Notes under the pieces: generated by a model
Told to the model about the DNA's origin: nothing
Seen by the model: only the letters and a program-made list of their open reading frames with translations
Databases searched by the model: none
Part shown: positions 11,243 to 22,600 of the stretch, in pieces
Layout of the letters: each line of letters opens with the position of its first letter
Numbering within the stretch: position 1 is the first letter of the stretch
Source: Monocercomonoides exilis
Taxonomy: Eukaryota; Preaxostyla; Oxymonadida; Polymastigidae
Length of the DNA: 64,000 nt
Assembly (NCBI GenBank): GCA_001643675.2
Contig: LSRY02000016.1
Coordinates: 1 to 64,000, forward strand
Direction of reading: 5' to 3'
Position numbers and translations under genes: made by a program

Positions 11243-14200
11243 ATGTCATTTTCTAAACAAGAGTCAACTCTAAATTCACGGTGCAACGTTCTATGGAAAG
11301 AAATACAACGCATCGGTGGAGATGACGTTGATTCATTGCTCGTCTATTTGTTTTACAACTACAGAAAATCATCTGCAGTTATCAATGATTTACTGAAATC
11401 CTTGAATGGTTTCGACTTCAAAATTTTTTGATTGATAATAACTTATATTTTTCTCTTGCAATATTGATTTTTAATCTATATTTGTTTTTTTGTTATTTAA
11501 AAAAAACTCAGAATACTACGAAATACTTCTTAAAGATCTCTCAGTTGTGTACAAGCACGCACAATTGCACACGCAAACGATGATCCTTCAAGCACTAACG
11601 CGCAATGCATCATTATCTGAACTTCTGGACTATGGATTTGACATCACTGAAGGAAAGTATAATTATGCAAAACAAACTCTCACAAAAAACCAAGGATTTT
11701 TAATACCGGCACAATTGCCTCACACACCATCGTGTAAAAGTGGTTTGTATTGTATTTTTCTATAATTTCATTTTTAACTGTCTTTTTGTTTATTCATTTA
11801 TTTAACTTTTTTGAGGTCTTAATGAACAAGATTGGGAAAAGGGCAACAATTGGATGTTGGCCCATTCCACAGAGGCATCAACTTCACTGCAATCAGCCAA
11901 GAAAAAACCAAAAAAAGTTCCTGATTACGCACAGTTCATTGAGGAATCTGCATGGGATAATATTATCATTACAGAAAAAAATAATTCTCACAATATACAA
12001 TCTTCTCCATCAGAAAAATTATGCCAACAAAATAAAAAATCAAATATTATATCAGGAAAAAAATCTTCTCCATCTCATGCAGTTAACGATCCTATTAACA
12101 CTCCACTTCGAGCTGAAAGATGGACTACAAAAATCAAACAAAATAATACACTTCATTACCGTCGAACTTCTCCATCACCAATACCATTACATAAACTAGT
12201 TAAACAAAAATCACCCTTTTCATCATCTTCTTCTTCCTCTCCTTCTTCTTCTTCTTCTTCTTCTTCCTCCTCCTCCTCCTCATCATCATCATCATCATCA
12301 TCATCATCTTCTTCTTCTTCTTCTTCTTCTTCTTCTTCTTCTTCTTCTTCTTCTTCTTCTTCTTCTTCTTCTTCTTCTTCTTCTTCTTCTTCTTCTTCTT
12401 CTTCTTCTTCTTCTTCTTCTTCTTCTTCTTCATCTTCATCATCATCATCTTCATCATCATCTTCATCTTCATCTTCTTCCTCTTCCTCTTCTTCCTTTTC
12501 GATCAAAGTGAAAAGAAAAGATACAATCAATACTTCTCCAGAAGACAAAGCAACTTCATCTTTTTGCAACGAAAATATGTGGGTTAGCGGCCAACTTATG
12601 GAATATGTCACCTCACCCACTCTTATTCCTCCTCATACATTCCAAAATCTAGTCTCATCTTTCACAAAAGAGAGCAACATTTCAACACAACAACAAAAGT
12701 CACAGTTTATCACAAGAGATAATTCAACAAATATTGATTCATTTATTTCTTCTTCATCCAAATCAACGGCTAATGTTTTAAAATTCACACCAAATACTCC
12801 AATAAAAACAGTAAAAGGGTTAGCAAATCTTGGAAACACATGTTACTTGGCATCTCTTCTGCAATGCTGGTCCTCGATCTGCAGTTCAAAACCAACGATC
12901 TTCACAAAAACACATTCAAATAAGACATTATCTTCTCGAATGATGAGTATTTGCAATCAAATCCTCAAAGATGGAACAAAAGTGCATTCATGGATCCCAT
13001 CAGTTGTTAGCAAATGGGAAGACTTTTGCGGATATGGAAGCAAACAGCAGCAGAATGTTTCAGAAGCTTTCGAAAATCTTCATAAATTGTTTGAAAAAGA
13101 CGGATTATTAAAACAAGATAGTTTCAATCCAGTTATAATTTCACATATGAAATGCGTGAAATGTCAAAAACTCACATCACATATCGACAACATCAACAAT
13201 AGCATAATCATCAATTCTTCATCTACTCACAATGGTTTATCTTCTTTGTTTTCAACTGAAATACTGGATGGAAAAAATAGTGTATATTGTGAAGAGTGCA
13301 AAGAAAAATGCTGTACTGCTTGTTGGGAGGAAATGATTTCATTTCCAGAAGTACTAGCCCTCTCCCATGAATGTGCTGATTCTGCTAGTTCTCCACCTTC
13401 TCGAACACTTCTTATCGAGACTGATATGTCGAATAAACGTTCATTTTGCAAAGGATTTGCAAATGAAAATAAAACTTCATTTCACAACAAAAATAAAGAA
13501 ACAACATTCTATCACTTAATTGGACAAATCCTTCATAAACAGTTTGATAATAGCAACGGTCATTACATAGCCGTTGTGGAAAGAAATAAAGGAATGAAAA
13601 AGATGTGGATCACCTGTAACGATGATGATATTGATGCATTTGACAGTGATAAATGGTCAAAGTCATGGAAAGATCTCTTTTCTCAGGGCTATATTCCTTC
13701 TTTATCATTCTACATGAAAGAGAAATCACAATCAACTCAACCAAGTGTCCAATTTGGTGGTTCCTCTTCTTCATCTTCCTCTTCACAATCCAAAAATATC
13801 AACAATTCGTCCACAGAAACAACTCCCCCGTCATCGTTCATCACACCACTGCATTGTTCAACTTCCATTCCTCAATTAACTTCATCAATCAGAACTGACT
13901 ATGGATTAGAAGCACTTAAAGAAAAAAGAAAGAAAACGGGCATCTTTTCTCCCAACGAAAAGAGATTAATCTTCAAGCCAAAGACGAAATTATGGAAAGA
14001 GTTTTCTGAAGAAACAAACATCAAAGTTTCTCTTTCTCACTTCTACAAACTCACCACCAATTTCTCCAAAGCGAAAAGACGAACGGATCTCTGCGGTATG
14101 TGTGAGAAGTTGAACTATCTGGAAAACAAATTGAAGTCATCGCAAAACAAAAATGGACTGTCTGAAGCAGAGTTTCATACACTTAAATTACTTCGACAAC

Positions 14201-15201
14201 ATCGTCTTGTTGCAGAAATGCAACGAAAACATTATCAATCAACTGTTGATAATCTGAAAGAGGGAGAAGCAGTCTTCGTCTTCGACTTCAAAGAGAAATG
14301 GAAACTCCCTATCAGAAAAAATCAACTTCAACAAGAATTCTTTAATTACCAACAAGTTTCTCAATTCACAATCATCTCTCTTCAAAAAATTAATAATCAA
14401 CAAATAAAAAGAACTTTCAACTTCTTCTCCGACTGCCTCTCAAATGATCACAGATTTGTTATTGAGTGTCTAGAATCTGTGATCAAAAGACACTTCTTCT
14501 CAGACACTCACACTTTTAAGTTCTTCTGCGATTCGGGTCCACACAACCGAAATCGCTTCCTCCTTCACTTCATTCTCTCCAAACAATCCAAACTTCTCAA
14601 AAAGAAAAACACCCAACTCAATTTCTTCGCTGAACACCATGGAAAAAATATTTGTGATAGTGAATTTGGTGCGTTAGTGAATGCAATCGACAACAATCTT
14701 TCGACTGAACACATCACCACACTTCATGACTTAATCAACTTCTTCGAAAGCAATATGAATGTTTCGACATCTGTTTCATCATCATCACAATTTAATGTTT
14801 TTGAATCATCCTCATCAAACAACTCCCCATCGTCATCATCTATCAAGGAGTGTGTGCATGAGAGGTACTTTGAAGAGTATGTACCATCTCAGCAAATTTC
14901 ATGGCCTTCACTGTCAGTCCCTCACATGAAGGACTACTTATACTTTGAGCGCAAGGGCTCATTTGTCTGCGCATCTGCTGTTGGATATCTTCCTCAACGC
15001 TCTCTGGTTGCACTCGAATCTTCAACAATGAAAGAAAAGGTTCAACGGACAAGGAAGTCATTTCACTCTGATATCACATCATCTAACTCTTCTCTTCTTT
15101 CTCAATCTTCTCAAGATCTTCTTTCAAGAAGATTTGATCTTCTTCTTGACTCTTCATCTTTAAATGAATCTCAAAATTGTATTAATGGTGTTCCTTTTTA
15201 A
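11243..15201 (+). CDS. USP deubiquitinase fused to transposase-like DDE domain
   Basis: Three exons, 11243-11408, 11512-11742 and 11816-15201, give 1260 residues. Both introns (103 and 73 nt) are GTTT..AG, phase 1. The ATG at 11243 is the first in frame. Residues 1-145 form a helical N-terminal region. Residues ~268-360 are almost all Ser. The USP (C19) core follows: Cys box GLANLGNTCYLASLLQCW with Cys475; CxxC pairs at 579/582 and 624/627; His box NGHYIAVVE with His715; Asn734/Asp735 as candidates for the third catalytic residue. A second Ser-rich linker leads to residues ~780-1110. These carry FDFKEKW (Asp956), FCDSGPHNRNR (Asp1038) and FFAEHHGKNICDSEFG (Asp1080/Glu1082). From memory, their order matches DFAEN / SDG..QYKN / FFA.HGKG..DG in uncharacterised transposase-like proteins of animal mobile elements. 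USP identity is strong; the DDE role is a reasoned inference. Deubiquitination by a mobile-element protein is predicted, not shown. Confidence 0.8.
12215..12500. repeat. Serine-codon microsatellite (TCT/TCA/TCC)n
   Basis: About 285 bp of trinucleotide repeat inside exon 3 of the USP-transposase gene. It encodes a nearly pure Ser run of about 90 residues. The frame is preserved, and blocks of TCT, TCA and TCC alternate. Such a run is a likely flexible linker and a likely site of length polymorphism or assembly error. Confidence 0.95.
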
Positions 15202-15223
15202 GAAACTAGTTGTTGTGTATGCT

Positions 15224-15336
15224 CAGCTGGCACTCTATCGGAAGGGTGCTGGACATGACTGTTCGTATTAGATATTGCAGCCTTCGGGCTGCTTTATCCG
15301 GACCTGGATACGACGAACAGCCTCCCAGGTGCACAA
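15224..15336 (+). ncRNA. Candidate structured RNA after the USP-transposase stop codon
   Basis: A GC-rich island in AT-rich surroundings, starting about 25 bases after the stop codon. Visible pairings: an 8-bp stem (15259-15266 with 15313-15320, CTGTTCGT/ACGAACAG) encloses two hairpins. One is GCAGCC-TTCG-GGCTGC (15277-15292). The other is TATCC-GGACCT-GGATA (15295-15310). Outside these, GTGC and TGG (15246-15252) can pair with CCA and GCAC (15325-15334) across a 3-nt bulge. GCACTC/GGGTGC (15230-15249) forms a competing 5' hairpin. This would be a three-way-junction RNA with a UUCG-type tetraloop. I could not match it to hammerhead (no CTGATGA core) or another named class. It may be a 3'-UTR element, a self-cleaving RNA or an independent small RNA. 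Function unknown. Confidence 0.55.
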
Positions 15337-15940
15337 CAGTTAGAATCCGATTGTTTTCTTGTGCTTTTTGTCCCGATAATGTCCCTATTTTCACTTTATT
15401 ATAGTCCCGAATGCAAATTATAAACCTGAATAAATAGAGATTCATTTTTTGATGGGTGTTGTGAAGAGTTTCAATGATTTTTGAATTTGATTTTAGGAAA
15501 GGAGAATAGCTGAGAGTGTGAAGTGATGTTTAATCACTGTGTCTGCCTTTTTTCTCTGTTGAATTGATCTTTTTGAGTTTGGACAAGAGAAATATCAGAA
15601 AGTGTGGAGTGAGAAAAAAACAAAAGATAAACATTCAAGTTTGTTTTTGGACTTAAAGTATTTGTAATCTTTTTTGTATGGAATTGACTATGACACCATG
15701 TATTTGTTGAAATAGTTATGCTTTTTATTGAATCTTTTATTGTTCATGCAAATTGGTATGTAATTGACAATTGGGGAATGTTTTAATGATGATGTGGTAA
15801 AAATATTTTTTTTAGAAAGTGATGCAACAAGAAAAGAAACTTATTTGTTGTTTTCTATTTTCAAGATGATTAATATAATGAAGTGTTAATGTTATTTATG
15901 TGTTATTTTGTTTTATGATTGTTATCAAATTAGCAATGTA
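15337..15940. other. 3' region of element 2, nothing further recognised
   Basis: AT-rich sequence between the folded-RNA candidate and the start of the duplicated segment. No reading frame was found. It probably holds the polyadenylation region of the USP-transposase gene. Confidence 0.4.
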
Positions 15941-16191
15941 TTTATTTTTCTGTTTTTCTTATCACTGAATATTCATCAACTGTTGTTGAAACTCAACAAT
16001 GAAGATATTGATATCAAAACAGTTATAAATTGAATAGAAGAATAATAATAAGCATTTTCATTCAAAAATAAAACATTTTTTTAAGAGACAAAAATTTCTA
16101 TGATATTTTTCTGATATGAGGTGTTAATTCAATGAAATATGAAAAAATTAATTTTCACCTCATTTGAACTAACAAAATTTAATCACGATTT

Positions 16192-16581
16192 TCTGATGAC
16201 TTGAAAGCATTATTAAAGCAATAATATTCACAAATTAAATGAATAATATTCAAACAAATATCACATTCCCAAAATTAATGATCATAATAAAACCAAATTA
16301 TTTGTGCATTTTGGTCAACATTGAAAGTCACTTTTTCTGTACTTTACAAGCTGAAAATATCATTTTATGCTGTTTTAAGCAAAAAAATAAAATGACCAAA
16401 ACGCCCATGATCTTATTAATATATTTTAAAACATTCAAAATTCTTGATCATAAGTTAACCAAATTATTTGTGCGTTTTGGGCAAAAGTGGAGGAGGACTT
16501 TTCAACACCAGATAGTTGTTAAATATCATTTTATGTTGTTTCGAGCAAAAAAAATGAAATGCCCACAACGCCATGATCTTT
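16192..16581. repeat. Right TIR of element 2
   Basis: Reverse complement of 10648-11037, matching almost exactly. It ends with CCATGATCTTT at 16571-16581. A further copy sits in duplicated copy B (24536-24925). Confidence 0.85.
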
Positions 16582-17473
16582 TCAATTTATAAAATATTTT
16601 TAAGTGAAATGAAGAAAGACTATCAACTTGAAGATATTGCATGCAATTGATGAATATTTGATTTGACCGTTTAAAAAATATAATGTTAGCTTGCAAAATA
16701 TATAAGAAGTGTGCTTTTTTTCGTGTGTTCACTCCAATTATTTCTTCATTTGAACAATTCATTTTCTGATTATCTCAATTTCTTATTTTATTTGTTTTTT
16801 ATGAAAACAGTTCATCATTTATCTTTTTTTTTTGAAAAAAGGTGCGCATTATTTCAATGAGTTTAATGGAACACCTTTCTGAAAAAACTGCATTTTCTTT
16901 TTGTGTTGTTTGTTGTTCAAAGGGCTTTTCACTCTCTTTGATTATCATCATCAACAACAACAACAAACCCCAAATTATCAACAAGGGAATCGCTTTGAAA
17001 ACTTCTGTAAATGCTTCTCCATCCAATCATCATTCATCAGGCTCGAAGGAGTTGGCTGATTCAAAAATTCACTGAACCGAAAACAATGCTAAGTTTCACG
17101 GTTTATGTGAAACACAAAACATCCACAAGATCATAAAGAAGTTTCTCGAGATCACATATGAAAATGAGAAGATCATACAAGCGTGATCATGCAAATTCAA
17201 GTGAAGATCGCCAGAACACCAAAATCTACTGGATCTGATAGAATTCAAAGAGCAGTGAAATAATATTGTTCTTCATCTGTTTCATTGTCTTTTTCCTCCA
17301 CCTCCTCTTATTCTTTTTCGTTATCGTTTTTGTCATCTTTGGTATTTTTCTCTTCATCAAAGTGGGATTAGATGTGAAAGCCGCCTCCACTGTTGGAAAA
17401 AGACATGTATTACAAGCACAACTCCATCGCAACTTTCTTTTTTCAATTTTTTTTTATTCCAACATTTTTTAAG

Positions 17474-18033
17474 GGAGCATACTCAAAAACCGCAGAGGCT
17501 ATAGGCATATCTGCGTACGACAGGAGGCTCAATCCAAAGAGAAAAGCGTCAAAGGAATTTTTCTGGAAGGGCAGCTGCTGGAGACTGTGTGCTTCTTGCA
17601 GAGCGAAATAAAGCGCGTTGATTTTTCTCAGTTGGTAAAGGGGAAAGCAGAATTCGAAAGACAAACTTCAAATTTTGCACTCAAATCAAGTTTGTGTTCA
17701 TACGCGATTTCTGATCGGGTCTACAATTTCTACGATCACGAAAGAGTGTTCATGAGCCCATATGACGAAATGACTGCGATACAACGTTCTGTTTCAAATG
17801 AGCCTTGCCTGACTGACATGGAACCCTCTGTCATTTCTTCAGAGCCCCAAAAAAGGATTAGAATAAGTTGTAGATTCGAAAAGAGAAGCGTTGAGACAAC
17901 TGTACGCAAGCTCATTGCAGAATCTTCCAATCTGCAAGACGTTGAGTTGACTATGCCGTTTGCATGGCATGAAAGCCCTGAGCCGCTCGATGAGTTACTC
18001 GCTCAAACATCGAAAGAGAATGCAACAGCATAA
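17474..18033 (+). CDS. Conserved open exon, unrecognised protein (copy A)
   Basis: Open for about 186 codons after a possible acceptor TTTTTTAAG at 17465-17473. The reading passes through RRGYRHICVRQEAQSKEK, EIKRVDFSQLVKGKAEFE and YNFYDHERVFMSPYDEMTA to a TAA at 18031. Copy B (25818-26377) keeps the same frame with only a few base changes, one of them silent, so it could be a real exon. I recognise no family. Upstream at 17340-17450 a reading with VGKRHVLQAQLHRN may be a preceding exon. Downstream, plausible exon-like pieces are broken by stops, so the full gene may be dead or multi-exon. There is no clean start codon. Confidence 0.35.
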
Positions 18034-21000
18034 AATGCGTTGCCTTTTGCATCATTATTATCAACAGCATCTACTGTTTCCTCGGAGCCCGGTTCTGCAT
18101 CCTCCTCCTGCCTCTATTCCTCCTCACTGTAGCAGCAGCTTGTCTCCTCTCTCTGTCTTCTTTATGATGATGATCACGCTTCTCTACTACTCTTCAAAGC
18201 AACACTAGCTGGAAGCCTGGGGTGCACTCAAAAATTGTCTGCTACACGCGCTGAAAAAAAACGAGCAATGTTCGACTGCTTTTGTCTTAAGCGAATATCC
18301 TTTATCCGTTCTTTGTGAATTCGTCAAGGCTTCAAAAAAAGAAAAAGATCTGGCCGGACCTTCTGAGATATTGGTGAAACTCTGAGCACTCACAGCGATG
18401 TGTGTTTAACAGCATTGAGCACCTCCAGTTCCTTAACAAAGTTCACGAATTTGAAGGCTGGCTGGACATTGTGACCGTTCGATGAAATTCATCATCTTTC
18501 TCTTCATCTTTTTCCTGAAACACCTTGAAGAATCAACGGCGGTTGTGTGAGGATCGTACATTTCCCTTGAGAAATCTTCTGCGTTTCTTCCTCATGCTGT
18601 TCAAGTTATTCTGACTACTTCTGCTGGATCTTATTTAAATAGGCGAAATGAGAATAATTCGGTTAACGACAGCTGCTGTGGTTCTGTGCGAAACGGCAAT
18701 GTGAGAGATATCACAAACGTGTGAAATGATCTGGTCGTTGTAAGGCGATTCAGAAGGACGGAAAAGAGTGGAAGAAAACAATCTGTTAATCACAAAGGAT
18801 TCACAATTGGAGATGGAGTACGATTGTTGATGTGGGTTGGAGGTTAAGGAGAAGAATGAAATGGAAAAAGATGCGGAAAATGTGAAGAGTGAGAAAGAGA
18901 CTTTTGAAGGAGGAATGGATGAAGTCAATAGCAGAATGAATACAGAAAAAGAGGAGGCTGAAGTTAACGTTGTTGATGGATTTGATTTTGACATAGGAAT
19001 GGAGAATAACGAGATTGAGAATGAGATAGAAGGAGAGATGAATGTTGAAAGCGGAAAAGTTGAAAAGAAAGGAAAAGAAGTGAAAGAAAGATACGAAAAT
19101 TTTTTTCGTCAAAAGGATAGATGAAATGAATAAAAGAAGAAGAGAAAGAAGAAGAAGAAGAAAGCACAAACCCACTGTAATAAGCCACAAAGATCTGATG
19201 CAGATTCTCAGTGCGTTGAGTAAAAATCACCTGGATGTGACAACTCAGTCGCTGAACAATAAGAAAAAGCCATATTTTTCAGCTTTTTTGTGCAATTTCA
19301 GCAAGAATTAATAAACCAAGCACATCTCAAGTGAAAGAAGGTTGTTCTTCTGGTTTGGTGAAGCTGTTGGATGAAAATTTATCCAAAATTGTGAACGCAG
19401 TCACGGAAGAAAAAGAAGAGGAGGAAGAGGAAGTTGGAAATGGTAATAAAAATTAGATGAAAGACTTCAAAGGTGTGGAAGAGAATGGAAGTTGTCTGAT
19501 GTGCAGCGCAAGAATCGCTGGTTTCATAATTGTTTATGTTTAAGATGGGAAAGAATTTGGTTCGACCTTCTCTTTTTCTTTGCTACAATATTAGAGTTCA
19601 TCATCATCATCTTCTTCAACTTCTTCCTCTTCCTCTTTCTCTTCCTCTTCTTCTTCCTCTTCTTCTTCCTCTTCCTCTTCCTCTTCCTCTTCCTCTTCCT
19701 CTTCCTCTTCCTCTTCCTCTTCCTCTTCCTCTTCCTCTTCCTCTTCCTCTTCCTCTTCCTCTTCCTCTTCCTCTTCATCTTCATCTTCCTCTTCCTCTTC
19801 CTCTTTCTCTTCTTCTCCTTCTTTTTCCCTTCTCATCTTCATTCTTCGTCCCTCCTCTTCTTTTTCTTCTTCTCCCCCAACCCCACTGACAATACACCAT
19901 CAACTCCACCTCCCTGTGTCTGGCGCTCTTTGAACATTTCAACAGTTGCCACTTCTCCTCTGGACACGCACCATCGCACAGCGCTGGCTGAATTGTGTTA
20001 TAACTTTAGCATCTGCTGCTCTGCTCCGTAGGATGCAGACGATGCAAAGGATACGTTAAGAGTGATGAAGATCTCATCTAAACCTCTGCCACCTGAGAAG
20101 AAATTGTTAACTTCTTCTGATTCTGCGTCTTCTTTGGAATTTGCTCCAGGATTTCGACAACCCTCGGTTCCTTCTTTCTCTCATTCCTCGTCCTCTTCCC
20201 GCTTTGAAATCGTTGTTTTCTGCTTTATTGTGTTCCATTCATCATCAGCTTCTTCTCCACCATCGCCTCCTCCTTTTTCTTTATTCTTATTATCATCATC
20301 ACCACCATCAATGCATTCTGTGGCTTCGCTGAATATGGATTTGAACTGTTTTCCTCTTCCACAGAAGCGCATTCCGCTCTGTTTCAGCACTTCGTACGGC
20401 TTCCGCGCTCCGGCTGTGCTGAACAGGGTGAATGAGGCGAATGGGCATCGAACGAGAAATGGCGGTGGAAGAGGGAAGGAGATTCAAGGCACATTGCGTT
20501 CATCAGCTCGCTTAATGATACCGCCAAGAAGCGAAGAGAGAGAAGTTCAAGTTCAAATGGAAGAGGCAAAGAAAGCTGAATTCATTAGAAAAATGAGCGC
20601 AGAGCAGAGGAAAGGGAGACAGCAGGAAGAGCCAAAGACGAAGATGAAGACAAAAGAGAAAGAAGAGTTTCACTCGTCGCAAGTTGGCACTTTCGATACA
20701 AGACTTACACAGGCATCAACAGAAAGGAGGAGGGACATGGGAATAAAAGGAGGAGGTGATATTGAAAATGAACAGCAGCAGACATTTTACTCGTTCGACA
20801 ATACACTGTCGTCTGCTAAGTTGCACATTGAAAACATCACAGCTTCATCGACATTAGCTACTCCTTCTTTAATTGTTCCCACACACACAATTGTCAGCCA
20901 CTTCTGTTCTTGTTGGAACTCCGGCGAAGCCACAAACTCCTTCATTTTCTGCAACAGACTCTTATTAGCTCTTACTGAAGTCGCTATAAGCACAGAACAT

Positions 21001-22600
21001 TTCTTAAACTTCTTTTTCTCTTTTTGCTCTAATATTTACATTCTTGCGGCTTTTTTTAAGTGCTGTTCTTGGGAAGAAGATATTTTTACAATCTGAAAAT
21101 GCTTTGAAGCAAGAACATCCGGACCATAGGCGATGTATTTGAGTGACAGTGAATTGTGCTGAACAACTGTGCATATGTTACAAGCGGATTCATGAAAGCG
21201 ATGTTGAGTCCACCGGCATCGGAGCAGACGAAGTTGCTGTGGGAGAAGTGGTAATTCCAAACGGCAAGGCTGTTGTTTGTTAACTCACAGTTGTCGGCAT
21301 GCGCGCAACTGCTGATCTTGGAGAGCAAGATGTTAATGAAGAAGAAATTCATCATTCTAAGGGAGCTTAATGACAAATTTGACGTTGAATAAGAAGAATA
21401 GCGCTGTCTACTTTAATGGAGAGATCTGTTGCGAGAGATTTTCAACGGAGTTGCCAAATCCAATGTCAAGCACGTGCAAGGCTGTGAAGTGCCGAAGAAG
21501 ATATTGAAGCGAGAGAGAAAAGATTGTGCTAGGAGAAGTGGATGTGCTATTCTGAGAGAGAAAAGATACAGAAAGATGTATGGAGGAATCCGTCGAAAAT
21601 GTGAAAGACTGAAAAGTTGATTGAAGCGAAGGAGGAGTGGAAAGAGGAGTGGAATGAGATGAGGATGCAGTTGTTGTTTAATGCAATATCAGCGAGCGGG
21701 AAAATACAAAGTGAACAAAAACACGATTGTTCGAGTTAGACCAAATTCGAATATTGGATAGGCAATTTTGGAGGAAGATATGGATAAAAATTGCGGAGAA
21801 GGAGAAATAGAGGCCTAGCTGTGAGTAGCATAGCTTGGTGGAGGAGTCTGTGTCTTTGCAGAGGAATATCCTGCGGGTGCGGAAGAAAAGAAATGAAGGG
21901 CAGGATGTTAAAGTCGTGATCGTGATCGGTGTGAGAGGAATCAGAGCTTCAATTGGATGTGCTCGCAGCAAGAGAAGGTTGGGTGAACTCGATGGAAAAG
22001 AGGGACTCATCGATTTAGGCTGGGATATAGGAGCTCCGGAGAAAGAGTTCCTTTCCTCGGAAGGCGTCGCTCAGATGAAGCGGATGTTGAGAACGGAGAC
22101 AAGGATTGGAGGAGCTTTAGCGGAGACGATGCAGTCTTTAAAGAGGTCGTTTTCTTCGGTCGACATATCGCTCACATAGATGGTGAACACACACGTCTCA
22201 ACAGCACATTCCATTGCACATTCGCTCTCAGCATTTCACATAAGAGCTGGCCCCTTGCATAAGAGCGTAATGTGGCCTTGTTTGCACATTCTCGTCTTAA
22301 TACTGTTCTTGATTCTGATTCAGGTTGCCTCAAAGCAGTTGAGTCGGTCAGAGCAGACGGGAAAACTGCCATGAGTGAAGAATCAATGGACAAAGTGAAA
22401 ATGAATTGAAAGGATACAAGTACTGCAAAAGTGGATATAGAAGAGATGTGGAGAAATAGTCCAGGCAAGGAGACAGCGAAGATGGAGTTGTTTAAATGAG
22501 TATACACCCTGCTTCTTCTTCAATCATCGCAAACGAAAGGAGTGTTTGCAGAGTCTGTATGGAAAATGAACAGCCAGATAAAAGATAAACTCAGCTTTCA
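18034..22600 (+). pseudogene. Degraded gene remnants in copy A
   Basis: Protein-like fragments are scattered over frames, mostly on the plus strand. One runs from about 18400 (FNSIEHLQFLNKVHEFEGW). A Glu/Lys-rich piece is at 18837-19124, followed by a basic piece at 19126-19311. A Ser-rich and mixed piece is at 20062-21096. A reading near 21.17-21.38 kb contains SPPASEQTKLLWEKW and MKKKFIILRELNDKFD. A Gly/Arg-rich piece is at 21835-22179. Stops and frame changes between them argue for a decayed gene or genes, although introns could account for some. Several stretches also read plausibly on the minus strand, so no single model is offered. Confidence 0.3.
19614..19812. repeat. (CTTCCT)n-type microsatellite in copy A
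   Basis: About 200 bp of pyrimidine hexamer/trinucleotide repeat. Copy B has only a short interrupted remnant at the same place (about 27968-28020), which accounts for most of the offset change between the copies. Confidence 0.9.

Larger units (their letters stand above)
10648..16581 (+). mobile_element. Intact USP-transposase element with long TIRs (element 2)
   Basis: A 5934-bp unit bounded by near-identical inverted repeats (10648-11037 and 16192-16581; paired positions sum to 27229). Over at least 110 codons' worth of TIR the two arms give identical translations, which implies a recent insertion or repeat homogenisation. Both ends read AAAGATCATGGCGTTGTGGG when viewed inwards. The interior holds one three-exon gene on the plus strand (11243-15201) and a GC-rich folded-RNA candidate (15224-15336). 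No clear target-site duplication is visible. The right TIR and its flank recur at 24536-24925 inside duplicated copy B. The layout (long TIRs around one gene with a DDE-like domain) fits a cut-and-paste DNA transposon, but mobility is inferred. Confidence 0.75.

Noticed and set aside
12200-12620. Poly-Glu and poly-Lys frames on the minus strand
   Set aside because: These are antisense readings of the serine-codon microsatellite inside the USP-transposase gene.
15224-15336. Hammerhead or HDV-like ribozyme identity for the folded segment
   Set aside because: The hammerhead CTGATGA and GAAA core is absent on both strands. I could not lay out the nested pseudoknot of HDV-like ribozymes on the visible pairings.
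15206-15445. Overlapping 64- and 79-codon frames after the USP-transposase stop codon
   Set aside because: They exist because the GC-rich folded segment lacks stops. The stem pairing explains the sequence better than coding.
19524-19889. Lys/Arg, Glu and Phe/Leu repeat frames
   Set aside because: These are six-frame readings of one hexamer microsatellite, which is nearly absent from the duplicate copy.
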